64,000 bases of DNA from GCA-2711565 sp963664245. Lineage in GTDB: Bacteria; Bacteroidota; Bacteroidia; Bacteroidales; GCA-2711565. Where the stretch lies: positions 248,001 through 312,000 of the forward strand of contig OY760934.1 in assembly GCA_963664245.1 (NCBI GenBank), in the 5' to 3' direction. The position numbers were made by a program, and so were the translations under genes. The notes under the pieces are model-generated. The model made no database searches, had not been told where the DNA came from, and worked only from the letters and a program-made list of their open reading frames with translations. This document shows positions 16,263-24,583 of the stretch, piece after piece. Positions within the stretch are counted from its first letter, which is position 1. Every line of letters starts with the position of its first letter.

Positions 16263-17137
16263 TAAAATTTAATTGTGAACCCTAGACCGAACAGCTCTTT
16301 AAACTGGGTTCGCGGCCCAATTTTCCCTTCATCATCTTTAATGTTAATATCATCATCATAAATAAGATGGGTGGATAAAGTAGAGGCCATAAAGCTGTTG
16401 ATTTTCATGTTGAAAAACAGTTCCCAGTCGACATCAACATTTTCAGGGTGACTTTTATAATTCGAGAACACCTCCAGCTTTGTTTTCATTTCTACATTTT
16501 TAATGATTTCTTTTTTGAAATTCATGACAATAGAACCACCATGAGCAAATTTAGAATGTTTTCCGGGATTAACTCCAAATGCCCCCTCGTCTGCTAACTT
16601 TTTATCAGCAACAATAATTAAACGACCGGTGAACGGTGAAATATTGAGTGAGAAATTTTTGCTGGGTTTGTGTTCAATACCAAAAGATAAATAAATGTAT
16701 GCCGGGGCAAAAAAACTGGAAATAGCAACCGAATCGTTCGGGTAATTGTACCCGTTGGTGAATTGGGTTTTAAGCGTAGTCATTATGGTATAGTACCAGT
16801 TTTTAATCGACCTTTTCCCGTAAGTGCTTGAGAAATAAATTTTGTCATCAATTTTACGAAAAGGCTCTCCATTTTGCTTTTGCAAGCCATAAGCCAGTTC
16901 AAATTTGTTGTCCCAAATACTATTGTTTTTTTTATAATTTGCCTGGAAATTAAAAAAAGTGTTGGTCGAGATGGAGCTTTCTCCACCCTTTGCCCAGTTT
17001 GAAAGCGTTACCTGCGATATTACAAATTTTGTTTCTGCTCCAACGTTCCAGGCCGAGTCTTTTTTTTGTTCTTGAGAAAATGTGGGTACAGTAAATAATA
17101 AAACTAAAGCTAAACTATAAATCTTCTTCTTCATCAA
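16262..17137 (-). CDS. DUF3078 outer-membrane protein
   Basis: A 291-residue exported protein with a signal peptide ending in TFSQ and the DUF3078 signature QVTLSNWAKGGESS, followed by alternating beta-strand segments and an aromatic C-terminus (FGLGFTIKF), as in outer-membrane beta barrels. Function unknown in the family. It sits between MscS (6 bases upstream) and the phosphodiesterase (one-base overlap), so the three are probably one transcript. Confidence 0.85.
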   Translation of the reverse strand: MMKKKIYSLALVLLFTVPTFSQEQKKDSAWNVGAETKFVISQVTLSNWAKGGESSISTNTFFNFQANYKKNNSIWDNKFELAYGLQKQNGEPFRKIDDKIYFSSTYGKRSIKNWYYTIMTTLKTQFTNGYNYPNDSVAISSFFAPAYIYLSFGIEHKPSKNFSLNISPFTGRLIIVADKKLADEGAFGVNPGKHSKFAHGGSIVMNFKKEIIKNVEMKTKLEVFSNYKSHPENVDVDWELFFNMKINSFMASTLSTHLIYDDDINIKDDEGKIGPRTQFKELFGLGFTIKF

Positions 17138-17143
17138 TAAATC

Positions 17144-17962
17144 TTACTTTTCATTATACACGTGAACATCTCTTTGCGGAAATGGAATAGAAATCCCTTC
17201 CTTGTCAAAGGTTTTCTTTACTGTTTCTGTAATTTCGAAATATACTTTCCAATAATCGGGTGTTTTGACCCAGGCTCTTACTACAAAATTTACCGAGCTG
17301 TCTCCCAGTTCTGACAACGCAATAAATGTTTCGGGTTCATTTAATATTAATTCGTGTTTTTCGGTAATTTCCTTTAAAATGCGTTTTGCTTTATCAATAT
17401 CATCGCCATAGCCAATCCCGAATTTGAAATCTACTCTTCGGAGCTCTTCGGCAGAATAATTTACCATGGAACCGGTTGATAAGCCACCATTAGGAATAAT
17501 AATGGTTTTGTTGTCGGGGGTTTTAAGGATGGTGTTAAAAATCTGGATTTCTTTAACTGTTCCGGCATAGCCCTGCGCTTCGATATAATCGCCTACCTTA
17601 AATGGTTTGAAAAGAAGGATTAATGCTCCTCCTGAAAAATTCTGCAACGTTCCGGAAAGTGATAATCCAATGGCTAGTCCGGCAGCACCTAAAATGGCTA
17701 CAAAAGAAGTCATTTCAACGCCAACCATGGCCATCACGCTTACAATAAGCAAAATTTTTAAAGTGATGCTGATAAAACTTACGATATAAGGTGTAAGTGT
17801 TACGTCAACTTTTCGTTTGTCTAATAATTTCGATAAGCCTTTTCTGATGGCTTTGATGACCCAGAATCCAATGATTAATGTAAATATTGCTAACAAAAGT
17901 TGTGGGCCATATTCAAATAGCATATCAATCGCTTTTCCCGAATATCTGTTTAATTCTTCCAT
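17144..17962 (-). CDS. Small-conductance mechanosensitive channel (MscS family)
   Basis: A 272-residue inner-membrane channel that releases solutes on osmotic down-shock. Three N-terminal helices, the third being the Gly/Ala-rich pore helix (VAILGAAGLAIGLSLSG), followed by the beta domain (FKVGDYIEAQGYAGTV, IIIPNG) and the alpha/beta C-terminal vestibule (residues about 180-265). The layout and size match E. coli MscS. First gene of the operon, with its own -7 box. Confidence 0.95.
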   Translation of the reverse strand: MEELNRYSGKAIDMLFEYGPQLLLAIFTLIIGFWVIKAIRKGLSKLLDKRKVDVTLTPYIVSFISITLKILLIVSVMAMVGVEMTSFVAILGAAGLAIGLSLSGTLQNFSGGALILLFKPFKVGDYIEAQGYAGTVKEIQIFNTILKTPDNKTIIIPNGGLSTGSMVNYSAEELRRVDFKFGIGYGDDIDKAKRILKEITEKHELILNEPETFIALSELGDSSVNFVVRAWVKTPDYWKVYFEITETVKKTFDKEGISIPFPQRDVHVYNEK

Positions 17963-18012
17963 TTTTCAAGATTTTGATTATAGTTACATGAGTGTTGCAG
18001 AAATATGCAATG

Positions 18013-18020
18013 CAAAATTA
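18013..18020 (-). promoter_or_regulatory. -7 box for mscS operon
   Basis: Minus-strand TAATTTTG, exact TAnnTTTG, about 50 bases before the mscS start. A perfect short inverted repeat GGCATTTGATGCC lies at 18031-18043, between this box and rmuC, and could be an operator for either side. Confidence 0.4.
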
Positions 18021-18079
18021 ATTATAAATAGGCATTTGATGCCAAATTATTAATAATTTTATGAGATAAAATATTAAAT

Positions 18080-19390
18080 ATGAATTTAGATTATATATCG
18101 TTTGGTATAGGAATATTAAAAGGCCTGATTATCGGGCTAATTGTTTTAAGGGTATTGTTTAGGAAGAAGAACCGAAAAGCTGAAGTAGAGATTGCTTTTT
18201 TAAAAGAAAAATCTGCTTTGCTGGAAAAAAATCTGGAAGAGCTGAAAAGTGAAAATGTAGAAAAAGAAGCATTGATTATTGAATTGAACCGAAAGTTAAG
18301 TAAAAGCGAAAGCGATTTGGATCATCTGAACCAAAAGCTTTCCGAACAAAAACAAGACCTGCAAAAATTACAGGATCAGTTCAGGATTGAGTTTAAAAAC
18401 CTTGCCAACGATATTTTAGAAAATAATTCGAAAAAGTTTACTGAAGATAACCGCAATAAGTTGAATGATTTGCTGAAACCTCTTGGTGAAAAAATAAAAG
18501 ATTTTGAGAAGAAGGTGGAAGAAACTTATGATAAAGAATCTAAGCTTCGATTTTCTTTAAAAGAAGAAATAAAACGCTTGGAAGAATTAAACCAACAGGT
18601 AAGTAAAGACACCGAGAACCTTACCAAAGCCTTGAAAGGAGATTCGAAAACCCAAGGTAACTGGGGTGAGGTTGTATTGGAAAATATTTTGGAGAAATCA
18701 GGATTAATCAAAGACCAAGAATATTTTGTGCAAAATTCGTTTAAAGATGAGGGTGGTAAACGCCTACAACCCGATGTGGTGGTTACTTACCCGGGTAAAC
18801 GAAATGTAGTGATTGATTCAAAAGTTTCGTTAACGGCTTATGACAAATACGTTGGTCTCGAAAACGATGATCAAAAAGAGGTAGCCTTAAAGGCTCATCT
18901 GATCTCGATTAAAAAACACATTGATGAGCTCAGTGCAAAAAATTACCAGGACCTATACCAGCTAAATAGCCTTGATTTTGTAATGATGTTTCTTCCGGTT
19001 GAACCGGCTTACCTATTGGCCATACAAAAAGATGCCGAATTATGGCACTATGCTTACAATAAGCGTATATTAATTATAAGCCCGACAAACTTAATTGCCG
19101 CCCTAAAAATGATTGAAAGCTTATGGCGGCAAGAGTATCAAACCAAGAATGTTCAGGAAATTGCCCGTCAGAGTGGCGATTTGTACGATAAGTTTAAAGG
19201 TTTCATAGATGATTTATTGTTAATCGGCAAGAAATTACAGGAAACCCAGCTTACTTATGAAGAGTCGATGAAAAAGCTTTCAACGGGTCGTGGAAACCTG
19301 GTAAAACGGGTTGAGAATATTAAAAAGCTTGGAATAAAAACATCAAAAGAATTACCACAAAACCTGTTGGACAGGGCAGAGGAGGAGTAA
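18080..19390 (+). CDS. rmuC: DNA recombination protein RmuC
   Basis: A 436-residue protein: N-terminal membrane helix (about 8-28), long coiled coil (about 30-180), then the RmuC nuclease-like domain (about 185-400) with GNWGEVVLENILEKSGL, LQPDVVV and NVVIDSKVSL, where the PD-(D/E)xK-like residues (D, DSK) are visible. RmuC limits rearrangements at inverted repeats. It is three bases upstream of rlmB and probably co-transcribed. Confidence 0.95.
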   Translation: MNLDYISFGIGILKGLIIGLIVLRVLFRKKNRKAEVEIAFLKEKSALLEKNLEELKSENVEKEALIIELNRKLSKSESDLDHLNQKLSEQKQDLQKLQDQFRIEFKNLANDILENNSKKFTEDNRNKLNDLLKPLGEKIKDFEKKVEETYDKESKLRFSLKEEIKRLEELNQQVSKDTENLTKALKGDSKTQGNWGEVVLENILEKSGLIKDQEYFVQNSFKDEGGKRLQPDVVVTYPGKRNVVIDSKVSLTAYDKYVGLENDDQKEVALKAHLISIKKHIDELSAKNYQDLYQLNSLDFVMMFLPVEPAYLLAIQKDAELWHYAYNKRILIISPTNLIAALKMIESLWRQEYQTKNVQEIARQSGDLYDKFKGFIDDLLLIGKKLQETQLTYEESMKKLSTGRGNLVKRVENIKKLGIKTSKELPQNLLDRAEEE

Positions 19391-19393
19391 AAA

Positions 19394-20140
19394 ATGGCCA
19401 TGAAGAAAGATCAAATCATATATGGAACGCGTGCAATTATTGAGGCCATCAAGGCGGGGAAAGAAATTGATAAAATTTTGATCCGAAAAGGAATTCGCAA
19501 TGCTCTTTATATTGAGCTCCAACAATTAATCAATCATTACGATATTCCGGTTCAAAATGTTCCGGTTGAAAAGTTAAATCGTATCACCCAAAAGAACCAC
19601 CAGGGAACCATTGCTTTTGTTTCGGCTATTTCATTTCAAAATATTGAATCCATTGTTCCTATGCTTTATGAGGAAGGGAAACCCCCTTTGATTATCATTC
19701 TGGATAGCGTAACAGATGTCCGTAATTTGGGTGCTATTGCCCGTACGGCAGAATGTTCGGGCGCACATGCTATTTTGGTTCCTTCCAAGGGTTCGGCGCA
19801 AATTAACGAGGATGCCATTAAAACTTCGGCCGGGGCCTTGAATGTTATACCGGTTTGCCGGGCAAATAATTTGAAAGATAGCATTGAGTTCTTGAAAAAC
19901 AGTGGCGTTCAAATTGTGGCGGCCTCCGAAAAAGCCGATCAAAATTATACTGATGTCGATTATAGTGTGCCAACGGCTATTATTATGGGCTCGGAAGAAA
20001 GGGGCGTTTCGGGTGAATACATCAAGCGTTCGGATCACTTGGTGCAAATTCCGATTTTAGGCGAAATAGAATCGTTGAATGTTAGTGTTGCCACGGCTGT
20101 TATGCTTTATGAAGTGGTTCGCCAAAGAGCAAAGGCATAA
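19394..20140 (+). CDS. rlmB: 23S rRNA (guanosine-2'-O)-methyltransferase RlmB (TrmH family)
   Basis: SpoU/TrmH-type 2'-O-methyltransferase, 248 residues. N-terminal substrate-binding domain (YGTRAIIEAIKAGKEIDKI) and the three SPOUT motifs: DSVTDVRNLGAIARTAE, IIMGSEERGVS and LNVSVATAVMLYE, which form the knot that binds S-adenosylmethionine. Start may be the first ATG (19394) or a second at 19400. Members of this family modify G2251 of 23S rRNA; a tRNA target cannot be excluded from sequence. Confidence 0.93.
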   Translation: MAMKKDQIIYGTRAIIEAIKAGKEIDKILIRKGIRNALYIELQQLINHYDIPVQNVPVEKLNRITQKNHQGTIAFVSAISFQNIESIVPMLYEEGKPPLIIILDSVTDVRNLGAIARTAECSGAHAILVPSKGSAQINEDAIKTSAGALNVIPVCRANNLKDSIEFLKNSGVQIVAASEKADQNYTDVDYSVPTAIIMGSEERGVSGEYIKRSDHLVQIPILGEIESLNVSVATAVMLYEVVRQRAKA

Positions 20141-20143
20141 AAA

Positions 20144-20170
20144 ATCCCCTCACCGTAAGGTAAGGGGATC
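20144..20170. terminator. Terminator between rlmB and rplS
   Basis: Stem ATCCCCT/AGGGGAT (20144-20150 with 20163-20169). The T-run follows the stem on the minus strand, so it mainly ends rplS transcription; on the plus strand it is a hairpin without a good T-run. Confidence 0.7.
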
Positions 20171-20192
20171 TCAAATTAATAATATCTTCAAA

Positions 20193-20546
20193 CTATCTTC
20201 TAGCTTCTTTAATTCTGGCTTTCTTACCTCTTAAGCCGCGTAAGTAGAAAATACGTGCACGACGAACAACACCTTTTTTGTTCACGGTAATACTTTCAAT
20301 AAATGGAGAAGCGATCGGAAAAATCCGTTCTACTCCAATGTTGTTAGAGATTTTACGAACAGTAAATGTTTCGGTTGTACCGCCTCCTGAGCGTTGTAAA
20401 ACAATGCCCTGAAAATTTTGGATACGTTCTTTATCTCCCTCTTTAATTTTATATTGAACAGTAATTGTATCACCTGCTTTAAAATCAGGATATTCCTTAA
20501 CCTCTGTCAGGTTTTCAACGTGCTGTAGTAATTCGTTCTTGCTCAT
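20193..20546 (-). CDS. rplS: Ribosomal protein L19
   Basis: Large-subunit protein at the 30S-50S interface. The 117-residue sequence has the whole L19 fold and signatures: FKAGDTITVQYKIKEGDKER, FQGIVLQRSGGG, FTVRKIS, GVERIFPI, and a basic C-terminus (RRARIFYLRGLRGKKARIKE). Monocistronic here: not next to trmD or rpsP as in many bacteria. Convergent with rlmB. Confidence 0.98.
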   Translation of the reverse strand: MSKNELLQHVENLTEVKEYPDFKAGDTITVQYKIKEGDKERIQNFQGIVLQRSGGGTTETFTVRKISNNIGVERIFPIASPFIESITVNKKGVVRRARIFYLRGLRGKKARIKEARR

Positions 20547-20581
20547 TTCAGTATTCTTTAAGGGTTCTTCAAAAATGAGTG

Positions 20582-20589
20582 CAAATATA
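20582..20589 (-). promoter_or_regulatory. -7 box for rplS
   Basis: Minus-strand TATATTTG about 36 bases before the rplS ATG. Confidence 0.5.
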
Positions 20590-20643
20590 CAGTTATTTTT
20601 TTAATAATTAAATGAATTCTTGGTATTTTTATTTAAAATAAGA

Positions 20644-23055
20644 TTATTCATACCGAAGTGTTTCTACCGGGTTAACTTTTGTGGCATAAACCGTTTTCGA
20701 AAGCATGCTTAACAGGGCAAATAGCATAGTGATTCCAAGAGCTGTAAGGCCTGGTATTAAAGAGTGTTCAACATGGTATGGGAAACTTTCGAGCCAGCGG
20801 TCTAGGCTCAGGTAGCTTAAGGGCCATGCAATGGCGTTGGCAATAATGATTAGTAAAAAGAACTCTTTGAAGAAAAGTATATTTATAGCCCCGGGTTTTG
20901 AACCCAATACTTTTCGAATGCCGATTTCCCGCCTCCGGGTTGCGGTAGAAAAACTTACTAAACCATAAATTCCCAAACAAGCTATAAAAATGGAAATAAT
21001 GGAAAGACCTAAAACTACCGATGCTAATTTCTCTTCTTCGGTATAATATTGTGCTATTTCATCTTTTACAGAATAATAGTTAAATGATTGAGCGGGGAAA
21101 ACTTTTAAAAATTCTTCGTTCAAAAACTGAATTGAGCGTTGCATGTTTTCTCCCTTTACTTTAACACTAATACACCAACCTGTTTCTTCCGGATTGTATA
21201 AGTGAATAATCATTGGGGTAATTTTATTACGTGCAGACGAAAAATGAAAATCTTTAACCACACCAACAATTTTCACCCTGTTTCCTTCCATATTATCGCG
21301 GTAATCGCCATAATATTTTACTTTAACGCCAATAGGGTTGTCGGTAATACGCATACGCTTTGCAGCGGCCTCGTTAATAATACACTGGTTTTCTTCTACG
21401 CCAACTTGGGTTCGAGCAGAAACAAATCCTTCACCGGCAATAAGCTTCATATTATAACAGTCAATATAGTGATGATCGGCATAGTTGTTATTGATCCGAA
21501 TATATTCTTTTTCTTTGGCACCTTCCCAACTGGCTCGTGTCCAATTACTCGAATTATGAATAGGATAGTCGTGTACACTGGCTTTTTCTATATCCGGATT
21601 TTGGAGGATTTGATTCCTGAAGTAGTTGATACGGTTCATGGTACTGTCATTAAAGATTATCCGTATCATGTTTTTGGTTTCAAAGCCTTGATCTTTATTT
21701 TTAAGGTAATTTACCTGTCGTAATATTCCCAAGGTTCCAATAATAAAACAGGCCGAAATTATAAATTGTATCGCTACCAGTATTCTTCTGCTTCTTGACT
21801 TTGATACCTTGTTCCCTGATATTCCTTTTATGGCGTCAAAAGGCTTGGACTTTGAAATGACGTATGCCGGATATAAACCGGATAAAATTCCAAAAAACAG
21901 TGTTACAATAATTATAAATCCGAGTAGCTGGAAATTGTTTAGATAATTGAAATCCAGTTCTCTTTTTACAATTTGGTTGAACCAGGGGAGGAAGGTTTCA
22001 AAAATAACAAAGGCTAGAATTAAACTTATAAAAGCGATTACTATTGATTCGGATAAAAATTGCGTAATGAGCATGTTTTTATTTGCCCCTGAAATTTTAC
22101 GCAAACCGACTTCTTTTTTTCGCTTTGTTGAGTAGGCAACAGCCAGGTTTGTAAAATTTACACCAGCCATAAAAATTATAAATACAGCTAAAGCCATTAA
22201 AATATACAAATTTGAAATAGAGCCCCTTAATGCATAATCGCCGGCTATTGGGCTATATAAGTGAATGTCCTTTATGTTTCTGGCTTTTAATTCGTTATTC
22301 GTACTTTCCTTCCAGAATTTTTTCAGAATATGTTTAATTTTTTTGTTGAAGTCGATTATATCGTGGTTATCAATGAGCTTTACATATGTAGCCAGCCAGT
22401 TATTTCCCCACTGGTTAAATTCCTCTGTTCCCCAGATGTGTTCAATAGTAGCCATTGAAATAAGACTGTTAAATTCGAGGTGGGTGTTCTTAGGTGGGTC
22501 ATACATGATGCCCGTAATTTTTAATGATGGAAAACCAAATCCTTGTTGATCAATGATTTTTCCCATAGGGTTTTCATCTCCAAATATTACGTTGGCCAAT
22601 GATTCTGTTAGAACCACGCAATTAGGCTCTTGCAAAGCTGTACTGGGGTCGCCATGTTTTAATTTGTAGCTAAAAAACTCGAAAAACTCCCGGTCAGTAA
22701 TAATTCGGGTGGTTTCAAAATCTCTTCCTTCTGGTGTAGTAATGGTTCCTGCATTATTATAAAATAAGCGAATTGATTCTTTTACTTCAGGAAACTCAGC
22801 TTTGATGGCTCTCCATAATGGAACCGGAGCAGTTTCCATAAGTTCTGACCGTCCGCCTTCAATCATATTTTGTTCTATACGGTAAATGTTCTCTTTCTGA
22901 GGGTTAAAGTCTTCAAAGCTAAGCTCGAATTGAATGTAAAGGGTTAAGGCAATAAATATCGACAATGCGATAGAAAGCCCTATAATATTAATTAAGGCGT
23001 ACGATAAATTTCGCCTGAAATTCCGAAATGTTGATTTAATATAATTTGACCACAT
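20644..23055 (-). CDS. FtsX/MacB-type ABC transporter permease
   Basis: An 803-residue permease with the double-module layout common in Bacteroidota: TM helix (about 20-42), MacB-type periplasmic domain (45-260), three TMs of a first FtsX domain (about 285-410), a short TM (about 430), a second periplasmic domain (to about 680), and a second FtsX domain ending in VNPVETLRYE. Motif AYSTKRKKEVGLRKISGA and ATRRREIGIRKVLGS mark the two modules. No ATPase gene is adjacent. A sigma-54 promoter precedes it and a divergent sigma-54 activator sits next door, so stress-responsive export control is likely (inference). Confidence 0.9.
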   Translation of the reverse strand: MWSNYIKSTFRNFRRNLSYALINIIGLSIALSIFIALTLYIQFELSFEDFNPQKENIYRIEQNMIEGGRSELMETAPVPLWRAIKAEFPEVKESIRLFYNNAGTITTPEGRDFETTRIITDREFFEFFSYKLKHGDPSTALQEPNCVVLTESLANVIFGDENPMGKIIDQQGFGFPSLKITGIMYDPPKNTHLEFNSLISMATIEHIWGTEEFNQWGNNWLATYVKLIDNHDIIDFNKKIKHILKKFWKESTNNELKARNIKDIHLYSPIAGDYALRGSISNLYILMALAVFIIFMAGVNFTNLAVAYSTKRKKEVGLRKISGANKNMLITQFLSESIVIAFISLILAFVIFETFLPWFNQIVKRELDFNYLNNFQLLGFIIIVTLFFGILSGLYPAYVISKSKPFDAIKGISGNKVSKSRSRRILVAIQFIISACFIIGTLGILRQVNYLKNKDQGFETKNMIRIIFNDSTMNRINYFRNQILQNPDIEKASVHDYPIHNSSNWTRASWEGAKEKEYIRINNNYADHHYIDCYNMKLIAGEGFVSARTQVGVEENQCIINEAAAKRMRITDNPIGVKVKYYGDYRDNMEGNRVKIVGVVKDFHFSSARNKITPMIIHLYNPEETGWCISVKVKGENMQRSIQFLNEEFLKVFPAQSFNYYSVKDEIAQYYTEEEKLASVVLGLSIISIFIACLGIYGLVSFSTATRRREIGIRKVLGSKPGAINILFFKEFFLLIIIANAIAWPLSYLSLDRWLESFPYHVEHSLIPGLTALGITMLFALLSMLSKTVYATKVNPVETLRYE

Positions 23056-23088
23056 AATGTTTAATTTTTTTTTGATTCATTTATTATA

Positions 23089-23104
23089 ATCAAGTTATGT
23101 GCCA
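23089..23104 (-). promoter_or_regulatory. Sigma-54 promoter of the permease gene
   Basis: Minus-strand TGGCACATAACTTGAT fits the consensus TGGCAC-N5-TTGCW with a perfect -24 half and one mismatch in the -12 half (GA for GC). It ends 33 bases before the permease ATG. A divergent sigma-54 activator gene lies on the other side, the expected architecture. Confidence 0.75.
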
Positions 23105-23181
23105 TCAATTATAATGTTCTGAAAAATAAAGTTTTATCGTTTATCTCGATATTTTTTATTACTCACTTTGTTAAATTTTTA

Positions 23182-23194
23182 AACACGAAGCGTT
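23182..23194. promoter_or_regulatory. Candidate activator-binding palindrome
   Basis: AACACGAAGCGTT is an imperfect palindrome (AAC-x-C...G-x-GTT) about 80 bases upstream of the -24 element of the sigma-54 promoter and about 33 bases upstream of the activator start. Position suits an enhancer site for the activator and for self-control. Confidence 0.4.
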
Positions 23195-23227
23195 CAATTT
23201 TTTAACACTATGTTATATATTTACATC

Positions 23228-24583
23228 ATGATTGAAAAAGTATTAATTGTAGATGATGATCCGTTAATCATTGAGTCAATAGAACTTCTTTTAAATAGTG
23301 AAGTTACTAAAATTGATAAATCAGAGAGGCCCAAAGGAGTAAAAGAACTGGTTAGTTTGAACGATTATGATCTTATTTTGCTTGATATGAATTTTTCTCC
23401 TGGAATAAATTCGGGGAAAGAAGGCCTGGATTTGCTGAAGAAGATTATAAAGGCTAAACCGGACTCAGTAGTTGTTATGATGACTGCTTTTGCTGATATA
23501 AACCTGGCTGTGGAAGCCATGAAATTTGGGGCAACCGATTTCATCCAAAAACCTTTAAATGCCGAGAAACTACTGGCAACAATAAAATCGGCCTATCAAT
23601 TGCGCTTGTCGAAAAAGAAAATAAAAGAGCTCGAATACAGAAAAAAAAATCTGGAAACGGATTTGGAGCGCTTCCAGTCGCCGATTATCGGAAATTCGGA
23701 AGCTATGCAAAGGCTTCACGAAACAATTGCCAAGGTTGCCCAAACGGATACCAACGTGCTGATTACTGGCGAAAACGGAACCGGCAAAGAATTGGTGGCC
23801 CGGCAAATCCATAAACTGTCACTGCGTTCAGAAAATATATTTGTTAGTGTTGATATGGCTTCGTTAAGCGAAGGGTTGTTTGAAAGCGAGTTGTTTGGCC
23901 ATGTTAAAGGATCGTTTACCGATGCTATTTCCGATAGGGTTGGCCGTTTTGAAATGGCTTCCGGCGGCTCAATCTTCCTTGACGAGATAGGAAATTTATC
24001 GTATTCGCTTCAGGCAAAATTATTGTCGGTAATTCAAAACCGGAAGATTAGCAGGATCGGTTCTAACCGAGAAATAGATATCGACATCCGCCTGATTTCG
24101 GCAACTAATAAAGACCTGTTTAAAGCGGTAGAAAACAATATTTTCAGGGAAGATTTATTGTACAGGATCAATACGGTTCACATACAGATACCTCCGCTAA
24201 GGCAGAGGGGAAAAGATATTGAACTTTTAGCAGAGTTTTTTTTAAAGAAATATGCAACAAAGTATGAGAAGTACAAGATAAAGATGAGCAATAAAGCATA
24301 CGATAAATTGAACCGCTATAAATGGCCCGGAAATGTAAGGGAACTGCAACATGTTATTGAAAATGCAGTCGTTTTAAGTACGTCTGACTTAATTGACTTA
24401 AACGATTTGATGCTTAGGGATGTTGAAATTAGTGATGATAATGAGATTAACCTTGAATCGATCGAACGGAAAGCCATATTACGGGCACTGGATAAACACC
24501 GGGGAAATTATACGAATTCGGCCGAAGAGTTAGGAATCTCCAGAACAACATTGTATCACAAAATAAAGAAATATGACCTATAA
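23228..24583 (+). CDS. Sigma-54-dependent response regulator (NtrC family)
   Basis: Start at 23228 (MIEKVLIVDDD); an ATG 18 bases upstream only adds MLYIYI. The 451-residue protein has a receiver domain with acidic pair D9/D10 and phosphoacceptor Asp53 (LLDMNF, with a short loop insert after it), an AAA+ domain with Walker A GENGTGKE and Walker B FLDEIG, and a C-terminal Fis-type HTH (NSAEELGISRTTLYHKI). The sigma-54 contact loop, normally GAFTGA, reads GSFTDA. It overlaps the kinase gene by 11 bases and is divergent from a permease gene with a sigma-54 promoter, its probable target. Confidence 0.93.
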   Translation: MIEKVLIVDDDPLIIESIELLLNSEVTKIDKSERPKGVKELVSLNDYDLILLDMNFSPGINSGKEGLDLLKKIIKAKPDSVVVMMTAFADINLAVEAMKFGATDFIQKPLNAEKLLATIKSAYQLRLSKKKIKELEYRKKNLETDLERFQSPIIGNSEAMQRLHETIAKVAQTDTNVLITGENGTGKELVARQIHKLSLRSENIFVSVDMASLSEGLFESELFGHVKGSFTDAISDRVGRFEMASGGSIFLDEIGNLSYSLQAKLLSVIQNRKISRIGSNREIDIDIRLISATNKDLFKAVENNIFREDLLYRINTVHIQIPPLRQRGKDIELLAEFFLKKYATKYEKYKIKMSNKAYDKLNRYKWPGNVRELQHVIENAVVLSTSDLIDLNDLMLRDVEISDDNEINLESIERKAILRALDKHRGNYTNSAEELGISRTTLYHKIKKYDL

